Shown: piece after piece, positions 16,023-22,968 of the stretch
Numbering within the stretch: the stretch's first letter is position 1
Layout of the letters: each line of letters starts with the position of its first letter
Source: Austwickia sp.
Lineage (GTDB): Bacteria; Actinomycetota; Actinomycetes; Actinomycetales; Dermatophilaceae
DNA length: 64,000 nt
Direction: 5' to 3'
Assembly: GCA_016711265.1 (NCBI GenBank)
Contig: JADJTI010000001.1
Location: 310,001 to 374,000 of the forward strand
Translations under genes and position numbers: made by a program
Notes under the pieces: generated by a model
Database searches by the model: none
Told to the model about the DNA's origin: nothing
Seen by the model: the letters and a program-made list of their open reading frames with translations, nothing else

Positions 16023-16969
16023 GGCCGCAGGTGCTCGGCGAGCGCGTGGCCGACCAGTTCGGGTTCGTCCAGCCAGGGAGCGTGGCCGGCGTACGGCAGC
16101 CGTAGGAGCCGGTGGTCGCGCAGCGCCACGATCGAGGAGGCGGTGGCCATCGGAGCGCCGAAGGAGTCCTTGTCGCCCCAGCAGATCAGCACAGGTTGCC
16201 GCAGGGCACCCAACTGGGCGGGCGTCAAGGCGTGCTCACTGCGCAGATCCTTCCCGCGGATCAGCGCGCGGAAATAGCTGGACACGCTGGTCGGATACGC
16301 CGGGCGGGTCGACATCAATCGGCCGGTGGTGACCACGCCCGGCGGCAGGTGGGCGCCCGCGCCCTCGCCGAGGGCCTCCACGTTGAACCGGTTGAACGTC
16401 TCCTCGCTGACCCCGGCGGACAGCACCCGCGAGCCCACCACCGGCATCGCCATCACGATCATCGGCATGATCGGTTTCGCGCCGGGCAGGGCTGCCCCGG
16501 GAGCCCCCACCAGCGCGACCCGGCGGATCCGATCGGGTAGGGCGTTGGCGGCGTACAGGCTGAACATCCCACCCAGGGAGTGACCGAGGACGTCGACCGA
16601 GGGAATCCCGATCTCGTCGAGAATGCCCGCGATCACGCTGACCGAGAAGTCACGCAGCCAGCTGGCACCGGGGATCTCGCAGGGACCGGACAGGCCGTGA
16701 CCCGGCCAGTCCATCAAGATGATCCGGCGGTTGCGCAGGTAGGGCAGCATCTCGACGATCAGCACCGACCACGAGCCCACCCCATGCAGCACCAGCAGCG
16801 GGATGTCGTCGTGGTTGTCCGCGCCGATCTCCATGAACCGGACCGTGCGCTCGCCCACCGTGGTGTCCACCAACAGGGTGTCCTCCACCGGCTCGAGCTC
16901 ATAGTGGTGGTACGCCGTCAGCTCGTGCTCCCGGATCTGTCGATCCAGCTCTTCGGTGGAACGCTTCAT
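16010..16969 (-). CDS. Alpha/beta hydrolase
   Basis: 319-residue serine hydrolase with the alpha/beta fold: oxyanion region V-L-H-G-V-G-S-W, D-W-P-G-H-G, nucleophile elbow G-H-S-L-G-G, a late Asp in C-W-G-D-K-D and catalytic His in Y-A-G-H-A-P. The substrate is not readable; an esterase or lipase is likely. Its ATG overlaps the stop of the WS/DGAT gene by 4 nt (ATGA), so the two are co-translated. That pairing suggests lipid ester turnover or supply of acyl groups. It ends inside the chemoreceptor gene (13-nt convergent overlap). Confidence 0.87.
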   Translation of the reverse strand: MKRSTEELDRQIREHELTAYHHYELEPVEDTLLVDTTVGERTVRFMEIGADNHDDIPLLVLHGVGSWSVLIVEMLPYLRNRRIILMDWPGHGLSGPCEIPGASWLRDFSVSVIAGILDEIGIPSVDVLGHSLGGMFSLYAANALPDRIRRVALVGAPGAALPGAKPIMPMIVMAMPVVGSRVLSAGVSEETFNRFNVEALGEGAGAHLPPGVVTTGRLMSTRPAYPTSVSSYFRALIRGKDLRSEHALTPAQLGALRQPVLICWGDKDSFGAPMATASSIVALRDHRLLRLPYAGHAPWLDEPELVGHALAEHLRPQSR

Positions 16970-18390
16970 TCCGTCTCCGTCGTCTCGTTCCCCAACGCCA
17001 GGACCTCGGCAAAGCCGGTGTCCAGGCAGGTGTGCAGCACCGCGAGGTCAGTAAACACTTCCGCGTCGAGGTTGAGGGCGATGCAGGCCTTGTCTTCGTA
17101 ACTCATCATCGCCACCATCGCGGCGACCCCCGGGCGGGGACCTACGGGATAGGTCCCGATGACCTTGGCGCCGGCGATGAAGGTCTCGTGCCGTACGCCG
17201 GACAGGTTCGAGATCTGCAGGTCGGTGCCGCCCGCGCGGGCCGCGACCACGTTGGCCAGCATCGTGTCGGGCAGCATCAGCGCAGGGCGCGCCAGGTGTT
17301 CGGCCATCCCCAGGGTGGGGTCCTGGCGGGCTTCGAGGACCGCGGCCCGAACCGCGCGTAGCCGCGTGACGGGGTCCTTCTCCGCGATCGGCAGCGCCAG
17401 CCGGGCCGCGGTCAGGTGGTTGCCGGCGGCCGGGTCGGACTGGCGGCGGGTGTTGATCGGCATCGTGATGGGCAGCAGCTCGATCCCGCTGACGTGGTGA
17501 TACTCGTGGTAGACCCGCATGGCGCCGAGGATGGCGGTGACGTAGGCGTCGTTGAGGGTCCCCCCGGCAGCCTTACCTGCCGCACGCAGCCCGGCCAGCG
17601 GCACGTCGTACAGCATGATGCGGCAGCCGGGACCGCCTGAGCCCTGCAACAGCGGCGAGCGTTCCACGGGCAGTGCCTTGACGTTCTCGCGGGCGGCTTT
17701 CATCCAGGCCATGGCCCCCGGCAATGAGGCCTGCGGGGTCAGCGAGCCACGGCCGACCCGGCGGGCTGCTTCCTTGGTGACCCGTAACGCCTCGGTGGGA
17801 GTTTCGATGAAGCGTTGCCGCAGCCGGTGGGCGGTCAGCTCTGGCGGGCTGTACCGCGGCCGCTCCGGGGGATCGGGCACCTGCCGGGGCCCGGGCTGCC
17901 GGGTGCGGCTGTGGCCGACCTCCATGAGGTGGACCAGGCCCGCGCCGTCGCTGAGCGCGTGATGGGTTTTCAGGGCGTACGCCGCCCGGCCGCCTTCGAG
18001 CCCGGTGATCAGGACGACTTCCCACGGCGGACGCGACCGATCCAGCGGACGGTGCATGACCCCCTCGAGGGCCTCGTGGAGCTGTTCCTGGGTGCCTGGC
18101 TCGGGCAGGCGCACTCGGTACACATGGTGTTCCAGGTCGAAATGCTCATCGACGGTCCAGGCCGGCAGCCCCACCGGCAGCGAAGGCTCGATGATCCGTT
18201 CGCGCAACCGGGGGAGCTTACGGCTGCCGCGCTCGTGCGAATCGAGGAACCGTCCCCATTCGGGCTCGGTGTCCAGGAGCTCGACGATGATGGAGGTGGC
18301 GCGTGTGCGTGGGTCGTCTTCCAGGCGCCACATCACCGTCTCCCATGCGGATAGGTCGTGCCCGCCACCCCACTCGTGCCCCGCCACCAT
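16966..18390 (-). CDS. Wax ester synthase / diacylglycerol acyltransferase
   Basis: WS/DGAT-family O-acyltransferase transferring acyl-CoA to diacylglycerol or fatty alcohol, the last step of triacylglycerol or wax storage. It has 474 residues. The catalytic H-H-A-L-S-D-G motif is at 143-149 (H143, H144, D148). Other family blocks are P-L-D-R-S-R-P-P-W-E near 130, L-N-D-A-Y-V-T-A-I-L and S-N-L-S-G. ATG 18390 is preceded by GAGGAGG at 6-nt spacing, a decisive ribosome site. It is followed by a coupled alpha/beta hydrolase and is divergent from a HAD-acyltransferase fusion, forming a neutral-lipid block. Confidence 0.92.
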   Translation of the reverse strand: MVAGHEWGGGHDLSAWETVMWRLEDDPRTRATSIIVELLDTEPEWGRFLDSHERGSRKLPRLRERIIEPSLPVGLPAWTVDEHFDLEHHVYRVRLPEPGTQEQLHEALEGVMHRPLDRSRPPWEVVLITGLEGGRAAYALKTHHALSDGAGLVHLMEVGHSRTRQPGPRQVPDPPERPRYSPPELTAHRLRQRFIETPTEALRVTKEAARRVGRGSLTPQASLPGAMAWMKAARENVKALPVERSPLLQGSGGPGCRIMLYDVPLAGLRAAGKAAGGTLNDAYVTAILGAMRVYHEYHHVSGIELLPITMPINTRRQSDPAAGNHLTAARLALPIAEKDPVTRLRAVRAAVLEARQDPTLGMAEHLARPALMLPDTMLANVVAARAGGTDLQISNLSGVRHETFIAGAKVIGTYPVGPRPGVAAMVAMMSYEDKACIALNLDAEVFTDLAVLHTCLDTGFAEVLALGNETTETE

Positions 18391-18621
18391 CGTCGCCTCC
18401 TCGAAATCGGTCTTGATCCATCCTCCCCATCTGCGGCGGGCCAACGGCCCGAGCGACCCCGTCAATCTGCCCACACCCCGAGCATCCGGCCCGTCGTCTC
18501 GTGCGGCACCCCGCCCGCCACCTCGTGGCGGCCGGGTTCACGACGGTCCCCGCGGTGCGCCACACTGGCGGGGTTGGTCCACCGGCGGCGCCTCACCGGC
18601 GAGGGAGGAAGGCGGGACACC

Positions 18622-20064
18622 GTGGAGCTTGCGGCCCACCTGTTCGCCATCAAGAACGGGCCCATCGGAGCGGAGATCGCCGCGTTCTTCGACTTCGACG
18701 GCACACTGATCAGCGGCCATTCCGCGCAGGTGCTGTTCGGCCGGCGGTTGCGCCGGCGGGAGGTCGGGATGGGGGAGGCCATCCGGGCGCTCCGCGTCAA
18801 GTTCGGCGACGTGCTCAGCGAGCCCCAGTTCGCCGATTTCGCCGCTACCGCCGCGGCCGCCTGGGAAGGCGAGCCGGCCGCCTTTCTCGACGAACTCGCC
18901 GATGTCCTCTACCGCGAGGGGATCGCCGCAGCGCTGCGGCACCAGGCCTGGCGGGTGGTCAAGGCGCACCTGCGGGCCGGGCACACCGTGGCGATCGCCA
19001 CCTCGGCCACCCGCGTGCAGGTGGCCCGCGCGGCCGCCGAGTTGGGTATCCACCACGTGCTGTGCACCGAGTTGGAGGTGGTGGACGAGCGCCTGACGGG
19101 GCGGCTGGCCGGGCCGACGCCATGGGGGGAGGACAAGCTGGCGGCCGTTGCCGGGTTCGCCGCCGAGCACGGGTTTCGGCTGGATCAGGCCTACGCCTAC
19201 AGCAACGGGATCGAGGACTTCCCGCTGCTGGCGGCGGTAGGGCACCCGCACGCGGTCAACCCCGACGCCCAACTCGCCAAGACCGCGCGGCGGCTCAACT
19301 GGCCGGTCCTGGAGCTGTCCAGCCCACCCGGCGCGTTCGATCTCCTGCCCGCGCTGCGGACGACGGGGGTGTGGGGTGCGATGGCCGCCGCCGGGTACGC
19401 CGGCCTGCTGATGAATGCGCTCAGCCGAGACCGGTGGCGGGGCGTGAACCTGACCACGACGACCTTCGCCCAGCTGGGGACCGCGGTGGGCGGCATCGAC
19501 GTCGACGTCCGCGGCCAGGAGCATCTGTGGGCGGCCCGCCCAGCCGTGGTCCTGATCAACCACCAGAACGACCTCCTGGACCTGCTGGTCAGTGCCACGC
19601 TGATGCGAGAGCGCACCACGGCGGTAGCCAAGCTGGAGGCCAAGGACGTCCCGGTCGTCGGGCAGCTCTTCACCTGGGCCCAGGTGGCCTTCATTGACCG
19701 GCAAGACGGCGTCAACGCCCGGGAGACGATGCGGCAGGCCGTGAACCGCCTGCACGAGGGCATCTGCGTGGTGATCGCTCCAGAGGGTACCCGCTCCTAC
19801 GGCCCCACCGTGGGCCCCTTCAAGAAGGGCGCCTTCCATCTGGCGGTCGAGGCCGGCGTACCGATCGTGCCGGTGGTGATCCGCAACTCCGGGGAACTCA
19901 TGCCGCGCGGCAGCAGGGTGCTGCGACCGGGCACCGTCGAGGTGATCGTCCAGCCGCCGATCTCGACCCGCGGGTGGGGCAAGGCCGACATCGACGCCGC
20001 TGCCGAGTCCGTGCGGCGGCTCTACCAGGAAACGCTCGAGGACTGGCCGCAGCGAGGCGACTGA
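18622..20064 (+). CDS. HAD-IB phosphatase / lysophospholipid acyltransferase fusion
   Basis: Two-domain enzyme of 480 residues. The N-terminal HAD-IB (SerB-like) phosphatase has D24-F-D26-G-T, the second motif A-T-S-A-T and the third N-G-I-E-D-F-P. The C-terminal PlsC-like acyltransferase has N-H-Q-N-D-L-L-D (313-320) and A-P-E-G-T-R-S. It may make phosphatidic acid and/or diacylglycerol, and so would feed the divergent WS/DGAT. The HX4D acyltransferase motif looks stretched by one residue (H314...D320). GTG 18622 is chosen because the HAD motif follows after 23 residues and GGAGG lies upstream; the long upstream extension overlaps the divergent gene's control region. Confidence 0.88.
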   Translation: MELAAHLFAIKNGPIGAEIAAFFDFDGTLISGHSAQVLFGRRLRRREVGMGEAIRALRVKFGDVLSEPQFADFAATAAAAWEGEPAAFLDELADVLYREGIAAALRHQAWRVVKAHLRAGHTVAIATSATRVQVARAAAELGIHHVLCTELEVVDERLTGRLAGPTPWGEDKLAAVAGFAAEHGFRLDQAYAYSNGIEDFPLLAAVGHPHAVNPDAQLAKTARRLNWPVLELSSPPGAFDLLPALRTTGVWGAMAAAGYAGLLMNALSRDRWRGVNLTTTTFAQLGTAVGGIDVDVRGQEHLWAARPAVVLINHQNDLLDLLVSATLMRERTTAVAKLEAKDVPVVGQLFTWAQVAFIDRQDGVNARETMRQAVNRLHEGICVVIAPEGTRSYGPTVGPFKKGAFHLAVEAGVPIVPVVIRNSGELMPRGSRVLRPGTVEVIVQPPISTRGWGKADIDAAAESVRRLYQETLEDWPQRGD

Positions 20065-20134
20065 ATTGGAGCCACGCCGGTGACCTGGGTTCGCCCCCTG
20101 CCGGAGAGGGTGGGACGCGTGCCACACTGCGCGT

Positions 20135-20629
20135 GTGAAGACCGCCCAGCCTCAGCTCACGCAGATCGTGCGCGCCGAGCTGGACAACGCCTTCTCCCTG
20201 GCGGCACTGCAGTTGCAGGCCAACCGCGAGCAGGGTCGCTCCGGTGAACAGGGTTACCTCGACCGGTTCGCCGACGCGTGGCTGCGCACCCAGGAGCGTC
20301 GACCTGCGTGGCTGGCGCTCTCCCTGGACGGTCGCCCCCTCGGGTGCGTGATCCTGTACGTCGTCGAGGGGCTGCCGCGGCCCGGCCGCACCCCGAGGCC
20401 GCGCGTTCTGCTGACGGACGCGTACGTCGTCAAGGATGTCCGCCGGACCGGGCTGGGGGACCGGTTGGTCAAGACGGCGTTGAGCTGGTGCCACGGCCGC
20501 CAGGCCGTCTGGGTCCAGGTGGACCGCGCCGCGATCGCCGACACCTACGGGTTCTGGCGGAAGGCCGGGTTCACCGCGGCTGCGGACGGCGCCTACCAGT
20601 TCCGGGGAATCGACGGCCCGCAGCCGTAG
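20135..20629 (+). CDS. GNAT family N-acetyltransferase
   Basis: 164-residue GCN5-related N-acetyltransferase. The core strands are visible: W-L-A-L-S-L-D-G-R-P-L-G-C-V-I-L, then L-L-T-D-A-Y-V-V and the acetyl-CoA loop R-R-T-G-L-G-D-R-L-V at about 103-112, and F-W-R-K-A-G-F near the end. It uses acetyl-CoA to acetylate an amine; the substrate is unknown. The GTG start at 20135 is the first in frame. It stands 70 nt after the HAD-acyltransferase gene and may be read from the same transcript. Confidence 0.85.
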   Translation: MKTAQPQLTQIVRAELDNAFSLAALQLQANREQGRSGEQGYLDRFADAWLRTQERRPAWLALSLDGRPLGCVILYVVEGLPRPGRTPRPRVLLTDAYVVKDVRRTGLGDRLVKTALSWCHGRQAVWVQVDRAAIADTYGFWRKAGFTAAADGAYQFRGIDGPQP

Positions 20630-20676
20630 CCGGTCCCCGTGACAGCGGAGCCTGCCGAAACACCGATTCCGTTGTC

Positions 20677-20682
20677 TACCAT
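20677..20682 (+). promoter_or_regulatory. -10 box (TACCAT) upstream of the zinc-ribbon gene
   Basis: TAnnnT-type -10 element; predicted start about 20690, giving a leader of roughly 80 nt before GTG 20769. Confidence 0.35.
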
Positions 20683-20768
20683 GGGTGGTGGTCACGGCAC
20701 GGCGAAGCGTGCGGTCCCGTCGGGACCGGCAACCGCCCACCCGCGACGACCAGCGATGAGGTGAACCT

Positions 20769-21800
20769 GTGACCCCCTGCCCGCAATGTGGGAGCGAGGA
20801 ACCTGGCTTCTACTGCCGGTTCTGTGGCACGGCGCTGTCGCCGGCCACGGCGGCGCCGACCGCGAACCCGTCGGACACGTCGTACACCCAGCCGCTCGGC
20901 CTACCGCCACAAACCCTCCCGTCCCCACCCGAGCCAGCCGCGTCCCCCCCGTCGGCGTACCAGCCCACGTCGTCGCCCACGTCCTCGGCGCCGTACTCGG
21001 CGCCGTACTCCCAGCCGTACGAGCCGAGCTATGCCGCGCATGACTGGGCGACCGAATCGGCAGCTATCGGCCAACCGCCTGCGGGGCCCTCCGCCAGGGT
21101 GCTGACGGCCATCATCGCCGTGCTGGCGACCTCGCTCCTGGCGCTGGGGCTGTGGTGGGTCACGCAACGACCCGGAACCCCGAATCAGGCGGTCTCGCCG
21201 CCCACGAGCGCGCCCACCCAAGCCGACCCGGCACCCAGTGCGCCCTCGGCCTCGGCCTCGGTGCCCGTGCCGCCCCCGACACCGGCGCTCCCGAGCGGCG
21301 GGGTCTCGACCACGGCGGCCCCGACGATGGGTCCGACGACGGGTCCGACGACGGGTCCGGGTACCGCGCCGGTGACCCCGAGCGCGAGCGCCCCCGACCC
21401 GCAGCAGAGCCTGGCCGAACTGCGCACGGTGCGCGAAGGGTCCGTCGATGGGCTGAACCTCGACGGGCATTGGGCCGCCCAGCTGGCCAGCAAGTACGAC
21501 GGCGTGGTCGATCCATTGCAGACGGCGGGCAACGGCGGGCACACGTTCCGGTACCCCGACATCCTGGCCGAGTACGAGCAGCTGCGCGCCTCCCACGGCG
21601 AGTCCACCATCCTGCTCAACGGCAGCGACTTCGGTCGCCAGGGTGGCCGCACCAAACAGACCTGGGTGACCCTGTACGACGGCGGGTTCGCCTCGGCGCA
21701 GGAGGCCAGGACGTGGTGTACCCGCGCCTTCCCCGCCCTGACCGGCCAGGCGCTCGCCAACCGCTGCGTGCCGAGGGCGTTGACGGCGCCCTCTCGCTGA
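20769..21800 (+). CDS. Zinc-ribbon membrane protein with Pro/Ser-rich linkers
   Basis: 343-residue protein of unknown function. An N-terminal four-Cys zinc ribbon (C-P-Q-C...C-R-F-C, 4-19) is followed by a Pro/Ser/Tyr-rich cytoplasmic stretch, one TM helix (about 113-135), a Pro/Ala/Thr-rich external linker and a ~120-residue C-terminal domain with two Cys (W-C-T-R and N-R-C-V). The GTG start has GAGGTG upstream. The linker has a 12-bp repeat (P-T-T-G x3). The topology, zinc ribbon inside and globular domain outside, resembles envelope stress or sensor proteins, but no function can be assigned. Confidence 0.8.
   Translation: MTPCPQCGSEEPGFYCRFCGTALSPATAAPTANPSDTSYTQPLGLPPQTLPSPPEPAASPPSAYQPTSSPTSSAPYSAPYSQPYEPSYAAHDWATESAAIGQPPAGPSARVLTAIIAVLATSLLALGLWWVTQRPGTPNQAVSPPTSAPTQADPAPSAPSASASVPVPPPTPALPSGGVSTTAAPTMGPTTGPTTGPGTAPVTPSASAPDPQQSLAELRTVREGSVDGLNLDGHWAAQLASKYDGVVDPLQTAGNGGHTFRYPDILAEYEQLRASHGESTILLNGSDFGRQGGRTKQTWVTLYDGGFASAQEARTWCTRAFPALTGQALANRCVPRALTAPSR
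21324..21359. repeat. 12-bp tandem repeat, 3 copies
   Basis: Units at 21324-21335, 21336-21347 and 21348-21359 (ACGACGGGTCCG, first with one mismatch) encode T-M/T-G-P repeats in the external linker of the zinc-ribbon protein. Confidence 0.8.
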
Positions 21801-21816
21801 CTCTGCTTGGGCCGGC

Positions 21817-22296
21817 TCAGGGCTGTTCGGGGGTGCTCCCGTGGGGGTGCTGCGCGGGCACGCACAAGAAGACCGGGATCTGTCGACCCGTCGTCGCGTC
21901 CGCCTTCTCCTGGTATTCGGCGTACGGCGGGAACGCCTCGACGCAGCGCGGCCACCACTGCGCCCGCTCCTGCTCGTCCGCCAGGTGCGCGACGTAATCG
22001 GCATGGCTGGTGCCGTCGTGGATCTCGACCTCCGGGTGGGCTGCCATCGAGTAGAACCACTGGGGGTGGCGCGGGTCGCCGCCCTTGCTGGCCACCGCGG
22101 CGTACACACCCTCGTGTTCGACGCGCATCAGCGGCACCCGGCGCAGCAGACCCGAGCGGGCGCCCCGCACGGTGAACACGACCACCCGTCGTTCCATGAT
22201 GTCGACGCTGCGGGTGTCACCGGTCTCGTCGATGGTGGCCAGCTGCCTGGCCACCCAGTTGGTCAGGGTCGGTGCGTACTCTCCGTGCAAAGGCAT
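21817..22296 (-). CDS. Nitroreductase/quinone reductase-like (F420/DDN family)
   Basis: 159-residue split beta-barrel protein of the deazaflavin-dependent nitroreductase family (DUF385, like mycobacterial Ddn). Family marks are V-V-F-T-V-R-G-A-R-S-G-L-L-R-R-V-P-L near residue 38, W-F-Y-S-M-A-A-H-P-E-V-E-I, and P-P-Y-A-E-Y-Q-E near the C-terminus. It likely binds F420H2 and reduces quinones or related compounds at the membrane; the cofactor is inferred from the family. ATG 22296 gives normal length. Its 3' end lies 16 nt from the convergent zinc-ribbon gene and it is divergent from the HIT gene. Confidence 0.87.
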   Translation of the reverse strand: MPLHGEYAPTLTNWVARQLATIDETGDTRSVDIMERRVVVFTVRGARSGLLRRVPLMRVEHEGVYAAVASKGGDPRHPQWFYSMAAHPEVEIHDGTSHADYVAHLADEQERAQWWPRCVEAFPPYAEYQEKADATTGRQIPVFLCVPAQHPHGSTPEQP

Positions 22297-22352
22297 GTGC
22301 TCAGCCAACCGGACTGCGCCCGGGTCGACAAGGCCCCCGGACCTTTGCCCCC

Positions 22353-22358
22353 TAGACT
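22353..22358 (+). promoter_or_regulatory. Leaderless promoter -10 box for the HIT gene
   Basis: TAGACT ends 7 nt before the ATG at 22366, so transcription should start at or next to the start codon; no ribosome site is present. Confidence 0.55.
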
Positions 22359-22365
22359 CGGCGTC

Positions 22366-22929
22366 ATGACGGTGGACGAGCCGCCACCGGCGCCGCGGAC
22401 CGAATCGGTCGGCGATTTCGCCGGGGTCGATGACGGTTTCGAGCGGCTCTGGACGCCGCATCGGATGGCGTACATCAGCGGCGAGAAGCCCTCCGATGAA
22501 CGGGGCGACGGCTGCCCGTTCTGTGCCGCGCCCACCAGGGACGACGCCACCGGGCTGATTGTCGCCCGCGGTCAGTGGTGCTACGTGGTGATGAACCTGT
22601 TCCCGTACAACCCCGGTCACCTGTTGATCTGCCCCTATCGACACGTCCCGATGTACGTCGACCTGACCGATGAGGAGACCAGCGAGTTCACGGCGTTGAC
22701 CAAGGCGGCGATCCGGGCGTTGACGGCCGCGTCCGCGCCGATGGGGTACAACCTGGGCATCAACCAGGGCTCGGTGGCCGGGGCCGGGGTCGCGGCCCAC
22801 CTGCACCAGCACGTGGTGCCGCGCTGGGGGGGCGATATGAACTTCCTGCCGATCATCGCCCGGACCAAGGCACTGCCGATTCTCCTCGAAGAAGCGCGAC
22901 AACAAATTGTCAGCGCCTGGCCGTCGTAG
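22366..22929 (+). CDS. HIT family protein (Ap4A phosphorylase-like)
   Basis: Histidine-triad nucleotide hydrolase/transferase, 187 residues. C-P-F-C (zinc-type pair) is near residue 50, N-L-F-P-Y-N-P-G-H-L-L-I-C-P-Y-R-H follows, and the active-site triad is H-L-H-Q-H-V-V. It is the counterpart of mycobacterial Rv2613c, described as an Ap4A phosphorylase, which lies between thrS and pgsA there. The start follows a leaderless -10 box. Here an EF-G2 gene on the other strand is inserted between it and the lipid genes. Confidence 0.92.
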   Translation: MTVDEPPPAPRTESVGDFAGVDDGFERLWTPHRMAYISGEKPSDERGDGCPFCAAPTRDDATGLIVARGQWCYVVMNLFPYNPGHLLICPYRHVPMYVDLTDEETSEFTALTKAAIRALTAASAPMGYNLGINQGSVAGAGVAAHLHQHVVPRWGGDMNFLPIIARTKALPILLEEARQQIVSAWPS

Positions 22930-22943
22930 TCGACGGCCAGGCG
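22914..22943. terminator. Bidirectional terminator, 13-bp perfect stem
   Basis: 22914-22926 pairs perfectly with 22931-22943 around a TAGT tetraloop, which contains the stop codon of the HIT gene. It is placed to stop both the HIT (+) and EF-G2 (-) transcripts. Confidence 0.8.
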
Positions 22944-22968
22944 TGAGCGACAGCCAGGACCGCGAGCG

